DNA from: Salinicola peritrichatus
Lineage (GTDB): Bacteria; Pseudomonadota; Gammaproteobacteria; Pseudomonadales; Halomonadaceae
Direction of reading: 5' to 3'
Assembly: GCF_003206715.1 (NCBI RefSeq)
Contig: NZ_PZJU01000005.1
Coordinates: forward strand, 1 to 64,000
Length of the DNA stretch: 64,000 nucleotides
The notes under the pieces were generated by a model, which was given only the letters and a program-made list of their open reading frames with translations, was not told where the DNA came from and did not search any database. Shown piece after piece: positions 1 through 8,787 of this stretch. The translations under genes and the position numbers were made by a program. Position 1 is the stretch's first letter. Each line of letters begins with the position of its first letter.

Positions 1-1
1 A

Positions 2-76
2 CTTGACCACTACATAGCGAATCAAAATTGGCGAAAACGGACCGGGCTGGCGTACCAGTTTACAGGTCGTAAATGA
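2..76 (+). CDS. Possible C-terminal end of an unidentified upstream gene
   Basis: An open frame enters from the left edge and ends with TGA. It encodes 24 basic and aromatic residues, including NWRKRTG and a final TGRK. It is too short to assign to a family. It could equally be a chance open frame, because the next 370 bases hold no convincing gene. Confidence 0.2.
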   Translation, partial: LDHYIANQNWRKRTGLAYQFTGRK

Positions 77-452
77 GTACTTTGAGCCGATTTTTAACGC
101 CGTATGGCCGAGCGCCGGCAGTTTTCAGACAAAGCCTAGGCATTTAAAGATAGTTACCCATGATGTTGATGACTCTGTGTTTCCATTCACCGATGCCTCC
201 AGGTACTGCAACGCTCTCCGAGGGTTCCTCGCGGACCATTGCATGATCGCGACGCACGTGATTGGTGACTTCTGCAGCGAGCTCTTCGTTATTACTTTGG
301 CAAAGAGATCCGGTGGCTTGATAGCGTTCATGATCGCTGGTTCTATATCGTAATCGTGCTTGTCGGACTCGTCGATTAGCGCAGGTATGCCGTATCGCTC
401 GAGCGGGCGTGTTACCGTCGATTGATAGTGAAATTACTCGAACAAAACGGAT
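77..452. other. Stretch with no supported gene
   Basis: A minus-strand open frame (144-599) runs through this stretch. It overlaps the start of the RhuM gene antisense, and I recognise no family in it. The base composition is lower in GC than the metabolic genes downstream, which fits the edge of an acquired segment. I see no tRNA, terminator or clear repeat. Confidence 0.4.
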
Positions 453-1308
453 ATGGGCGAACAACCACAAATTCTGATCTACGAAGATGCCGAGAAGGCG
501 GTCGACGTGCGTCTGGATGAAGGGCGCGAGACCGTCTGGCTGACGCAGCGGCAGATGGGTGAGCTGTTTGACGTCAAGCCGCAGAACATCACCATGCACC
601 TGAAAAATATCTACGCCGAGCAGGAGTTGTTGGAAGAGGGAACTTGTAAGGAATTCTTACAAGTTCAGATAGAAGGGGGGAGACAGGTCAAGCGCGCGAG
701 ACTGCATTACAACCTGGACGCAGTCATTTCAGTCGGTTACCGCATCAGCTCCGCCCGCGCGACTCAGTTCAGGATATGGGCAACTCGCGTCCTCCGAGAA
801 CATCTCACTCAGGGCTGGACGCTGCATCAGCAACGCTTCGAGGCCAATGCGCGGGAGCTGGAGGCGGCAATGGCGCTGGTGCGCAAGGCGGCGCACAGCC
901 CGGTGCTGGATCTCTCTGGTGGTCGAGGGTCTGGTGGGGCGGGGAGAGGCAACCGAGCTGTTTGCGCGGGATCGTAGCGATGGGTTGGCCTCACTGCTCG
1001 GCAATCTTGACCAGTCCGTCTTCGGCGAGCCGGCTTACCCGAGCATCGAGTCGAAAGCGGCGCATCTGCTCTATTTCGTGATCAAGAATCATCCGTTCGC
1101 CGACGGCAACAAACGCAGTGCGGCCTTTCTGTTTGTCGACTTCCTGCATCGCAACGGGCGTTTGTTATCGGCGACGGGAGAGCCGGTCATCAATGATGTC
1201 GGTCTGGCCGCGTTGACGCTGCTGGTCGCGGAATCCGATCCAGCCAACAAGGAGACGATGATTCGCCTGATCATGAACATGCTCGCCAACGACTTCTCAT
1301 CCACCTGA
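453..1308 (+). pseudogene. RhuM-Fic fusion protein gene, broken by internal deletion and frameshift
   Basis: The first frame (from 453) encodes a RhuM/COG3943-type N-terminus with features such as WLTQRQMGELFDVKPQNIT and a DNA-binding-like core. Around position 905-935 the reading frame changes. The second frame encodes a Fic domain with the intact AMPylation motif HPFADGNKR at about 1090-1116 and ends at 1308. Intact RhuM-Fic proteins carry roughly 60 more residues between the two parts, so a deletion as well as a frame change is inferred. The Fic half probably lacks a usable start. RhuM and Fic proteins are usually found on mobile islands. Confidence 0.75.
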
Positions 1309-1360
1309 CGATGCTCGGCGCCAACCCCAAATAATCCGTCAGCCGTCCACTCTAGCGTCG

Positions 1361-1383
1361 CATCATGAACCCTCTTCATGATG
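1361..1383. promoter_or_regulatory. MetR-like operator upstream of mesX-mesD
   Basis: A perfect palindrome has arms CATCATGAA and TTCATGATG around the 5-nt spacer CCCTC. Its core is TGAA-N5-TTCA, the consensus of MetR, the LysR-type activator of methionine synthase genes. It lies 200 bp before a methionine synthase module. A weaker TGAA...TTCA pair follows at about 1386-1406. MetR control is inferred from motif and context. Confidence 0.6.
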
Positions 1384-1583
1384 AGGTGAAATCATATCGC
1401 TTTTCATGCATCTACAGGCTCTGGCATAAAGAGCGCATCCGCTTCGCTGACAGCCGCCGTGGCGCCTGTCGGTCGATACGCCAGACAGGGTATTGGCAAA
1501 CACGTGCTGGCAAATATTGCATTGACGGGCGCTGGGCCTTCTGACGGTGCCAGCGCCTCTCTATACCAGGGTGCCTGTTCTCG

Positions 1584-2567
1584 ATGAGTCACGATTTCAC
1601 ATTCGATATCAAGAGCGTGCGGTTCGACGAAAACTATCGCCCGGCCGAAAACACGCGCACCACCACCAACTTTGCCAACCTGGCGAGAGGGGAGCGTCGC
1701 GAGGATAACCTGCGCAATGCCCTGACAATGATCGACAACCGTTTCAACACCCTGGCGCATTGGGACAACCCCAAGGCGGATCGTTATGCCGTCGAGCTCG
1801 ACATCATTACCGGTGAGCTGAGCGTGGGGGCCGAGGACGAGGACGACACCTTCCCGGCGATCGAAATGCTCAAGACGACGATCATCGACAAGCACGCCGA
1901 CAAGCGCATTCCGGGCATGGTGGGGAACAACTTCTCGTCCTACGTGCGCGACTACGACTTCAGCGTGTGGCTGTCGGAGCACAACCGGGATCGTTCCGAA
2001 TTCGGCATTCCGGACGGTTTTGGCGACCTGCACGGCAAGCTGTTCAAGCTGTTCGTCAATTCCGATGCCTATCGGGCGTTTTTCGGCAAGCCACCGGTGA
2101 TCTGTCTCAGCGTCTCCAGCAGCAAGGTCTATCGCCAGACCGACAATTGCCACCCGGTGCTGGGCGTGGAGTACGAAAACAACGAATCTTCCCTGACTGA
2201 TTTCTATTTCAACAAGATGGGGTTGAAGGCTCGTTATTTCATGCCGCCGCATGCCGTCGCGCCGCTGGCGTTCTATTTCTCCGGCGATCTGCTCTCCGGC
2301 TACACCGATCTCGAACTGATCAGCGCCATCAGCACCATGGAGACGTTCCAGAAGATCTATCGCCCCGAGATCTACAATGCCAACTCGGTGGCCGGCAAGA
2401 TCTACCAGCCGAGCCTCGAGCATCAGGACTACTCGCTGACGCGGATCGTCTACGATCGCGAAGAGCGCAGCCAGCTGGCCGTCGAGCAGGGCAAGTTCAC
2501 CGAGCGGCACTTCATCAAACCCTACCGCCATGTGCTCGAGCAGTGGTCGGCCGATTATTCCCTTTGA
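1584..2567 (+). CDS. mesX: MesX, DUF1852 partner of methionine synthase MesD
   Basis: This 327-residue protein matches DUF1852 (for example FTFDIKSVRFDENYRP near the N-terminus and YSLTRIVYDREERSQ near the C-terminus). DUF1852 genes lie beside core-MetE genes, and genetics in other bacteria showed that MesX is needed for MesD to make methionine without folate, in an oxygen-dependent way. Its biochemical step is not known. It has no signal peptide and should be cytoplasmic. It is followed after 53 bp by mesD and is probably co-transcribed from the MetR-like site upstream. The Shine-Dalgarno sequence before the ATG is weak. Confidence 0.85.
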   Translation: MSHDFTFDIKSVRFDENYRPAENTRTTTNFANLARGERREDNLRNALTMIDNRFNTLAHWDNPKADRYAVELDIITGELSVGAEDEDDTFPAIEMLKTTIIDKHADKRIPGMVGNNFSSYVRDYDFSVWLSEHNRDRSEFGIPDGFGDLHGKLFKLFVNSDAYRAFFGKPPVICLSVSSSKVYRQTDNCHPVLGVEYENNESSLTDFYFNKMGLKARYFMPPHAVAPLAFYFSGDLLSGYTDLELISAISTMETFQKIYRPEIYNANSVAGKIYQPSLEHQDYSLTRIVYDREERSQLAVEQGKFTERHFIKPYRHVLEQWSADYSL

Positions 2568-2620
2568 TCGCCCGTTCCAACGACATTCTTTGATCAACCT
2601 GTTATTAAGGTCACTTTTGC

Positions 2621-3649
2621 ATGAAGACTTTGTTGCCCACGTCGACGGCCGGTAGCCTGCCCAAGCCCGCCTGGCTGGCCCAGCCCGAGACGCTCTGGTC
2701 GCCGTGGAAACTGCAGGACGAGGAGCTGGCCGAGGGCAAGCGGGACGCGCTGCGGGTCTCCCTGCACGATCAGCAGCGGGCCGGTATCGATATCGTCAGT
2801 GACGGCGAGCAGACTCGCCAGCACTTCGTTACCACCTTCATCGAGCACTTGAGCGGTGTCGACTTCGAACAGCGTGAGATCGTCAAGATTCGCGACCGCT
2901 ACGACGCCAGCGTGCCCTCGGTGGTCGGCCCTGTGGCGCGCGAGAAGCCGGTCTTCGTGGACGATGCCAGATTCCTGCGCCAGCAGACCGACCAGCCCAT
3001 CAAGTGGGCGCTGCCCGGGCCCATGACCATGGTCGATACGCTCTATGATGGCCACTACAAGAGCCGCGAAAAGCTGGCCTGGGAATTTGCCAGGATCCTC
3101 AACCAGGAAGCCCGCGATCTGGCCGCCGCCGGCGTGGACATCATTCAGTTCGATGAGCCCGCCTTCAACGTCTTCTTCGACGAGGTGAACGACTGGGGCA
3201 TCGCCACCCTGGAGAAAGCCATCGAAGGGGTCGAGTGCGAGACCGCCGTACATATCTGCTATGGCTACGGCATCAAGGCCAACACGGACTGGAAGAAGAC
3301 ACTGGGGTCGGAGTGGCGCCAGTACGAGGAAATCTTTCCCAAGCTGCAAGCCTCCAATATCGATATCGTCTCGTTGGAGTGCCAGAACTCTCATGTACCG
3401 ATGGATCTAATCGAACTCATTCGAGGCAAGAAGGTGATGGTGGGGGCCATTGACGTGGCTACCAACACCATCGAAACGCCGGAAGAGGTCGCCGATACGC
3501 TACGCAAGGCCCTGCAGTTCGTCGACGCCGATAAGCTCTACCCCTGCACCAACTGCGGCATGACGCCCTTGTCCCGCCAGGTCGCACAAGGCAAGCTGAA
3601 GGCTTTGAGCGCTGGTGCGGCGATCGTGCGCCAGGAACTCGCCCGCTAA
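2621..3649 (+). CDS. mesD: MesD, folate-independent methionine synthase (core MetE)
   Basis: This 342-residue protein corresponds only to the C-terminal catalytic barrel of MetE and lacks the N-terminal folate-binding barrel. The zinc and homocysteine site is visible: His211 and Cys213 (HICYG), Glu253 (SLEC) and Cys312 (CTNCGM), plus the conserved FDEP at 177-180. MesD-type enzymes methylate homocysteine to methionine with a methyl donor that is still unidentified. The adjacent DUF1852 gene separates it from MesA, MesB and MesC. A cobalamin-independent MetE elsewhere in the genome cannot be excluded. Confidence 0.87.
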   Translation: MKTLLPTSTAGSLPKPAWLAQPETLWSPWKLQDEELAEGKRDALRVSLHDQQRAGIDIVSDGEQTRQHFVTTFIEHLSGVDFEQREIVKIRDRYDASVPSVVGPVAREKPVFVDDARFLRQQTDQPIKWALPGPMTMVDTLYDGHYKSREKLAWEFARILNQEARDLAAAGVDIIQFDEPAFNVFFDEVNDWGIATLEKAIEGVECETAVHICYGYGIKANTDWKKTLGSEWRQYEEIFPKLQASNIDIVSLECQNSHVPMDLIELIRGKKVMVGAIDVATNTIETPEEVADTLRKALQFVDADKLYPCTNCGMTPLSRQVAQGKLKALSAGAAIVRQELAR

Positions 3650-3782
3650 GCTGGGGCGCGGCGCCACAGCGGACGACGGCAGATGCGCGGCGACGTCGCG
3701 TCGGCGGGCCGGAAACGGTTCGTCGGCGCGCCTGGGGTCGCATGATACGCCGGCGCTCGGCCACCCCTGGAAATCCTGCCCC

Positions 3783-4259
3783 ATGACCAGCGTCGCGATC
3801 TTCGTCGACACCCAGAACGTCTACTACACCGTGCGTGAAGCCTACGGCAAACACTTCGATTACCGTCGGTTCTGGGCGAAAGCGACGACGAACCGTGAGG
3901 TGCTAACTGCCCGCTGCTATGCCACCGACAAGGGCGACCCGAAGCAGCGCGGTTTTCAGAACACGCTGCGAACGATCGGCTTCGAGGTGAAGTTGAAGCC
4001 GTTCATCCAGCGTGCGGATGGTTCCGCCAAGGGCGACTGGGATGTAGGTATTACGCTCGATGCCATCGAGTATGCGGCGCAGGCGGATGTGATCGTACTG
4101 GCCTCCGGCGATGGCGACTTTGATCTGCTGGCGCAGAAAATCCGCGAGGTGCATGGCAAGCGCGTCGAGGTCTACGGCGTGCCCAAGCTCACCGCGAACT
4201 CCCTCATCCAGGCCGCGAGCCAGTTCATTCCCATCGAGGGCGATCTGCTGCTGGGTTGA
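3783..4259 (+). CDS. NYN-domain (LabA/PIN-like) protein
   Basis: The protein of about 158 residues begins MTSVAIFVDTQNVYYT, with the first acidic residue of a PIN/NYN fold at Asp9. It continues with DVGITLDAIEYA and VLASGDGDFDLLAQKIRE, the acidic clusters that bind metal in NYN nucleases. LabA-like NYN proteins are putative RNases or regulators, and a precise substrate cannot be given. The ATG at 3783 is preferred over an upstream in-frame start at 3615, because the extra residues are arginine-rich, low-complexity and overlap the mesD end. It stands alone, 133 bp after mesD. Confidence 0.7.
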   Translation: MTSVAIFVDTQNVYYTVREAYGKHFDYRRFWAKATTNREVLTARCYATDKGDPKQRGFQNTLRTIGFEVKLKPFIQRADGSAKGDWDVGITLDAIEYAAQADVIVLASGDGDFDLLAQKIREVHGKRVEVYGVPKLTANSLIQAASQFIPIEGDLLLG

Positions 4260-4417
4260 CGCCTCGGGCGTTCAGTATCAAGGAGTGTGGCGAGTGAGCG
4301 AGGCGCCGACGGCGCCCCATAGCGCGGTTGGGACGGGCGATGATCGCTAGTCGCCTTGAGTAATGGATATTTAAAGTTTCATTTCATGATTTTGTGGGTA
4401 GTGAAGTGCTCATTTTC

Positions 4418-4446
4418 TTGCGGTCTCACGCAGGCCGCATCATAGT
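4418..4446 (+). promoter_or_regulatory. Probable promoter of hipBA-type operon
   Basis: A TTGCGG -35 box and a CATAGT -10 box are separated by 17 bp. The -10 box runs into the inverted repeat at 4445-4464, so a repressor bound there would block initiation. This is a motif-based call. Confidence 0.4.
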
Positions 4447-4464
4447 GAGCATCTGAATACTCAC
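4445..4464. promoter_or_regulatory. Inverted repeat, candidate HipB-like operator
   Basis: Arms GTGAGCAT and ATACTCAC around CTGA form an imperfect palindrome (7 of 8 positions). It is placed 40 bp upstream of the antitoxin start and overlaps the predicted -10 box. HipB proteins autoregulate their operons by binding such palindromes. Confidence 0.5.
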
Positions 4465-4503
4465 AATCCGTCTAATGAGTCTTGAAATGCCCAATTTGAC
4501 GAG

Positions 4504-4842
4504 ATGGCAATGAAGCGGCCGCGCAGCTACTCCCGCGTCACCAGGCAGGCACTTTCGATCCTCGGCAAGCTGATCAAGGCTGGCCGTTTGGAGCGGGAGT
4601 TCACCGCTGCCGAACTGTCTGAACGCGCAGGCATCTCGCGTAAGACCCTCCGCAACATCGAAAATGGCGAAGCCGGCACCGAGATCGGCATCGTCTTCGA
4701 GGTCGCCACACTCGTTGGCGTGCGGCTGTTCGATGTCGACGACCGGGCAGGTGCGATACATGGCGCCCATCTCGAGGAAAAACTGACGCTGCTGCCGAAG
4801 CGGGTTCGCCCGAGCAGGCAGGAGGTCGATGATGACTTCTAG
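4504..4842 (+). CDS. hipB: HipB-like antitoxin / XRE transcriptional regulator
   Basis: A 112-residue protein with an XRE helix-turn-helix at about residues 35-75 (FTAAELSERAGISRKTLRNIENGEAG). It is the upstream gene of a hipA kinase gene and overlaps it by 14 nt (4829-4842), the usual order for hipBA modules. It should neutralise the kinase and repress the operon through the palindrome at 4445-4464. A second in-frame ATG two codons later is equally plausible as the start. The C-terminal part (LTLLPKRVRPSRQE) is basic and may be flexible. Confidence 0.8.
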   Translation: MAMKRPRSYSRVTRQALSILGKLIKAGRLEREFTAAELSERAGISRKTLRNIENGEAGTEIGIVFEVATLVGVRLFDVDDRAGAIHGAHLEEKLTLLPKRVRPSRQEVDDDF

Positions 4843-6142
4843 GCTGACGCAGCCACGAGAGATCTATGTCTGGATCTGGTTGCCGGGAGAGACACAACCC
4901 GTGGTGGCCGGTCGCGTCACGCAGCACGGCGATCGCTATAGCTTCAACTATGGCGCCAGCTACCTGGCGCGTGATGGTGCGATCCCGATCTATGATCCCG
5001 AACTGCCCCTGCGCCGCGGCCTGATCGAGCCGACCGCTGGCCTGTCGATGGCCAGTTGCTTGCGTGACGCCTCGCCCGATGCCTGGGGGCGCCGGGTGAT
5101 CATCAATCGTCTGATGGGGGGCAAGGCCGACGCCGCTGACGACATCTCCGAACTCACCTATTGGCTCGAATCGGGATCGGACCGGATCGGCGCCCTCGAC
5201 TTTCAGCATTCCGCCACAGAATACGTGCCTCGCCTCAAGGCCGAGGCGTCTTATGAAGAGTTGCTGGAAGCGGCTGAACGGATCGAGAAGGGCGCTCCGC
5301 TGACGCCAGCCCTCGATCAGGCGTTGAACCACGGCACCTCGATCGGCGGCGCCCGCCCGAAGGCCCTGATCGACCATGGCGATCGCAAAATGATCGCCAA
5401 GTTCTCGTCGAGCACGGACATTTACAGCGTCGTGAAGGCGGAATTCATCGCCATGAAGCTGGCATCTGCATGTGAGCTCGATGTCGCCCCGGTCTCGATG
5501 ACCGCGGCGGCTGGCAAGGATGTGCTGCTCATCGACCGCTTTGATCGCATCAAATCAGGGGCTGGCTGGCAGCGAAAAGCGATGGTGTCAGCGCTGACGA
5601 TGCTTGGCCTTGATGAAATGATGGCGCGCTATGCGTCTTACGAAGACCTTGCCGAAGTCATCCGTCACCGCTTTACCGACCCGAAGCAAACGCTGCGCGA
5701 GCTCTACGCTCGGATCGTATTCAATATCCTGTGCGGCAACACGGACGATCATGCCCGCAACCATGCCGCGTTCTGGGACGGCAGGATGCTCTCGTTGACC
5801 CCGGCCTATGACATTTGCCCGCAGGGGCGAACGGGCAACGAAGCGACTCAGGCGATGCTGATCAAGGGCGAAAACCGTATGAGTACGCTGCACAGCTGCC
5901 TCGCGGCCGCCCCGGACTTCCTGCTCAATGACCAACAGGCCCAGGCCATCATCGAGAACCAGATCGTCACGATAGCCCGTGAATGGGACGGGGTCTGCGA
6001 GCAAGCCAAACTGACCGAGACTGACCGCAGGCTTTTTGCCGGCCGACAGTTTCTGAACAGCTACTGCGTCGAAGGCCTCGGGGCTGCGCATAGCACGATT
6101 CTTGATGGCTTTGCTGCCGCACGCGCGCATTTACTCGGCTAA
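4829..6142 (+). CDS. hipA: HipA-like serine/threonine kinase toxin
   Basis: The 437 residues are close to E. coli HipA (440). An N-terminal HipA subdomain is followed by the glycine-rich GGARPK at 173-178 (ATP-binding region). The catalytic motif NTDDHARN is at 304-311 and the metal-binding YDICP at 327-331. HipA kinases phosphorylate glutamyl-tRNA synthetase or other targets and induce growth arrest and persistence. No frameshift or lost catalytic residue is seen, so this module appears functional in a region otherwise rich in broken genes. Confidence 0.88.
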   Translation: MMTSRLTQPREIYVWIWLPGETQPVVAGRVTQHGDRYSFNYGASYLARDGAIPIYDPELPLRRGLIEPTAGLSMASCLRDASPDAWGRRVIINRLMGGKADAADDISELTYWLESGSDRIGALDFQHSATEYVPRLKAEASYEELLEAAERIEKGAPLTPALDQALNHGTSIGGARPKALIDHGDRKMIAKFSSSTDIYSVVKAEFIAMKLASACELDVAPVSMTAAAGKDVLLIDRFDRIKSGAGWQRKAMVSALTMLGLDEMMARYASYEDLAEVIRHRFTDPKQTLRELYARIVFNILCGNTDDHARNHAAFWDGRMLSLTPAYDICPQGRTGNEATQAMLIKGENRMSTLHSCLAAAPDFLLNDQQAQAIIENQIVTIAREWDGVCEQAKLTETDRRLFAGRQFLNSYCVEGLGAAHSTILDGFAAARAHLLG

Positions 6143-6267
6143 CAAGGCGGCGAGGGTCAATCCCGCCGGTTCGAGCAGCACGACCAGCGCCATCTCGGCG
6201 AGATGATTGTCTTTGACAGCACTGAGCCCCGCCCGGTCGGCGGCGCTCAGTATCATGAGGGGCGAGT

Positions 6268-6384
6268 TCACGAATCGGGGTAGGCCATGTCGCGTGTATG
6301 GGTTCGCTTCCACAGCCATGCCTGCACGCCCACGCCTAATAGCGCCACGAGGCCGGCGACGATGGAGAGCGCGTCGATAGGCAT
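6268..6384 (-). CDS. Possible 38-residue single-pass membrane peptide
   Basis: The peptide starts MPIDALSIVAG, continues with about 18 hydrophobic residues and ends in a basic, tryptophan-containing tail (WLWKRTHTRD). The hydrophobic-plus-basic pattern resembles small inner-membrane proteins, or the end of a larger lost gene. No good ribosome binding site precedes it, so the call is tentative. Confidence 0.2.
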   Translation of the reverse strand: MPIDALSIVAGLVALLGVGVQAWLWKRTHTRDMAYPDS

Positions 6385-6478
6385 CTGCAGTGGCCAACTG
6401 ACAGCCTACGCCCGAAGTTGGACGGTAGGAGGCTGGACCTCGTGAAAATAGTTCTGTCCCGGTTTCACCGATGCCGCC

Positions 6479-6506
6479 TTGCTTTCGATCCACCTCTCGC
6501 TATACT
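6479..6506 (+). promoter_or_regulatory. Sigma-70-like promoter for the clpK pseudogene
   Basis: TTGCTT and TATACT are separated by 16 bp, about 110 bp upstream of the clpK start codon. I did not see a convincing sigma-32 heat-shock promoter in the same interval. Confidence 0.4.
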
Positions 6507-6524
6507 GAAATTTTAAGCTTCTCC

Positions 6525-6574
6525 TGGGCTCTGCCCCCCTCCCAAGTTTCACTGGGCTCCGCCCCCTCTCCAAG
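6525..6574. repeat. Imperfect 22-nt direct repeat in the clpK leader
   Basis: Two copies beginning TGGGCTC and ending CAAG (6525-6546 and 6553-6574), pyrimidine-rich in the middle, are separated by 6 nt and differ at about three positions. They lie between the promoter and the start codon and would be in the transcript leader. Confidence 0.5.
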
Positions 6575-6614
6575 GCTTAGCCGTTCCTATACGCAACGGT
6601 GCAACGGAGGCAAT

Positions 6615-8787
6615 ATGGGCCAGAGCGCGGAACAATCACCCCAAGTATCATGCGATATCTGCCGGCAACGCCCTGCGGCTCTGCAGGTCACCGTTTCACA
6701 AGCCGGTCGAAGACGCACCCTCAACGTATGCCAAACGGATTATTTGCGCCTGAGAGCACGAAGCGCCTCTCCATTTGAATCCTGTTTGGCAGCGGGTTAC
6801 TCGCCGACGATTTCTTCGAGCGGCTGGCGCGAGACGAGGATTTCGGCTTTGGCAGTGTCGCCGGTCGAGAGAACGGCCGGCCGCAGGATAGCGAATCGGT
6901 CGCCCTCGGTGACTTACTTAGCGAGCAAAGCGAGCAGATTCTGCAGCAAGCCGCGGCTACCGCGACGGAGTGGGGTTCGCAGCTGATTGATACCAGCCAC
7001 CTGCTTTACGCGCTGGCCGATAACGATGTGGTGCAGGCGCTCCTCAAGCGATATCAGCTATCGGCCAAGGACCTCAAGGCCCAGATTGAGCAACTGACAC
7101 CCAAAGCTGCGAGCGAACCTGAAACGGACGGGCCTACAAAGATCGGAGTTTCCCCACGGGTGAAAGCCGCGCTACAGCGCGCCTTCCAGGCGTCGAGAGA
7201 CCTCGGGCATGGCTATATTGGTCCCGAACACCTTCTGATCGGTCTGTCCGAGGAGGAGGGGCTGGCCAGCGACTTGCTGAACCGTTATGGCCTCTCTGCA
7301 CACGGTCTTCGGCAGAAGGCCGTGCAGGTGGTCGGAAAGGGGGCGCAGGAGGGGCGGCTACCGGAGCAAAGCGACACGCCCACCCTGGACAAGTACAGTC
7401 GGGATCTTACGGCATTGGCTAACGAGGACAAGCTGGATCCGGTGATCGGGCGAGCGGCCGAGGTTGAGACCCTGATCGAGGTTTTTTCCCGTCGCCGCAA
7501 GAACAACCCTGTTCTTATCGGTGAGCCGGGGGTCGGCAAGACCGCCATCGTCGAAGGGCTGGCGCAGCGAATTGTTCACAACGAAGTGCCGGACCTGTTG
7601 CAGAACAAACGGGTGGTTGAGCTAAACATCAACTCGCTGGTGGCGGGTTCCCAGTATCGTGGTCAATTCGAGGAGCGGATCAAACAAGTCCTCGACGAGA
7701 TTACGTCCCACCAAAACGAGATTGTGCTGTTCATCGACGAGCTGCACACCATTGTCGGCGCCGGATCGACCGGGGGCGAAGGCGGGCTGGACGTCGCGAA
7801 TACCCTCAAGCCCCAACTGGCACGTGGCGAACTGCATTTGGTCGGTGCGACCACGCTGGCCGAATACCAGAAGCACATCGAAAAAGACGCAGCGCTGGAG
7901 CGGCGGCTGCAACCGGTGTTCGTCGCCGAACCAACGATTGACCAGACCATCAATATACTCAGGGGGCTCAGGGATCGACTGGAGGCCCACCACAAGGTGA
8001 CGATCACCGACGAGGCGATTGTCGCCGCCGTGGAGATGGCCGACCGCTACGTCACCAACCGGTTCCTGCCGGATAAGGCCATCGATCTGATCGATCAGGC
8101 GGCTGCTCGGGTACGAATCGGTGGCACCTCAAGACCGCCGGAGCTTCACGAGCTTGGTGCGCAGATCGATCAATTGCGGCGCGAGCGTGACTACGCATCC
8201 AACCGCAAGAATTTCGAGCGCGCGAACGCGCTGGAAGCTCGTATCGAAGAACACCAGGGCAACTATGATCAAGGCCTGTAGGAATGGAACACGACCCGAA
8301 GCACTAGCGCCAATCAGGTGGGCGTCGAGGATGTGGCACAGATCGTTTCGCGTCTGACCGGCGTTCCGGTGACAGAGCTCACCACGGAGGAGCGCACCAG
8401 GCTGATGGAGATGGAACAGCGTCTGCATCAGCGGGTCGTCGGTCAGGACGAGGCGGTAAGAGCCGTATCCGATGCCGTGCGTTTGTCTCGCGCCGGGCTG
8501 GGCGACCGCCGCCGTCCCATCGCAACCTTCTTCTTCCTCGGACCCACGGGCGTGGGAAAGACGGAATTGACCAAAGCCCTTGCGGAAACGGTCTTTGGTG
8601 ATGAAGAGGCGATGATCCGAATTGACATGAGCGAGTACATGGAGCGGCATACGGTTGCGCGCCTCATCGGGGCGCCTCCCGGATACGTCGGGTTCGAAGA
8701 AGCGGGGCAGCTCACCGAAAAGGTACGGAGAAAGCCTTACAGCGTCGTTCTGTTGGACGAGTTCGAGAAAGCACACACGGATGTCCA
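6615..8787 (+). pseudogene. clpK: ClpK/ClpG-type AAA+ disaggregase gene, inactivated and truncated
   Basis: The N-terminus has the cysteine pair CDIC typical of ClpK/ClpG. A double Clp-N region, NBD1 (Walker A GEPGVGKT, Walker B VLFIDE) and the start of NBD2 (GPTGVGKT) follow. Three lesions are visible. One base is missing near 6781, between SPFES and LFGSG. A TAG replaces the expected Glu codon at 8279-8281, and homology continues in the same frame beyond it. The gene stops at 8787, inside the second Walker B region, where transposase sequence begins. Intact ClpG/ClpK confers strong heat tolerance by reactivating aggregated proteins. This copy cannot do so. Confidence 0.88.

Larger units (their letters stand above)
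6143..6614. other. Intergenic stretch before the clpK pseudogene
   Basis: About 470 bases separate hipA from the clpK pseudogene. The stretch holds a possible 38-codon minus-strand membrane peptide (6268-6384), a sigma-70-like promoter (6479-6506) and a 22-nt imperfect direct repeat (6525-6574). Nothing else is supported. Confidence 0.4.

Noticed and set aside
144-599. 151-codon minus-strand frame at the left end
   Set aside because: Overlaps the RhuM start antisense, has no family resemblance, and shows no ribosome binding site.
1404-2597. 397-codon open frame on the minus strand
   Set aside because: It is exactly antisense to mesX, has no family resemblance, and arises from the GC-biased third codon positions of the real gene.
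4302-4316. GGCGCC-GAC-GGCGCC hairpin after the NYN gene considered as a terminator
   Set aside because: Short stem with no T-run and a self-complementary GC hexamer that occurs often by chance in GC-rich DNA.
6525-6574. Direct repeat considered as start of a CRISPR array or iteron
   Set aside because: Only two imperfect copies with a 6-nt spacer; no further units or cas/rep genes.
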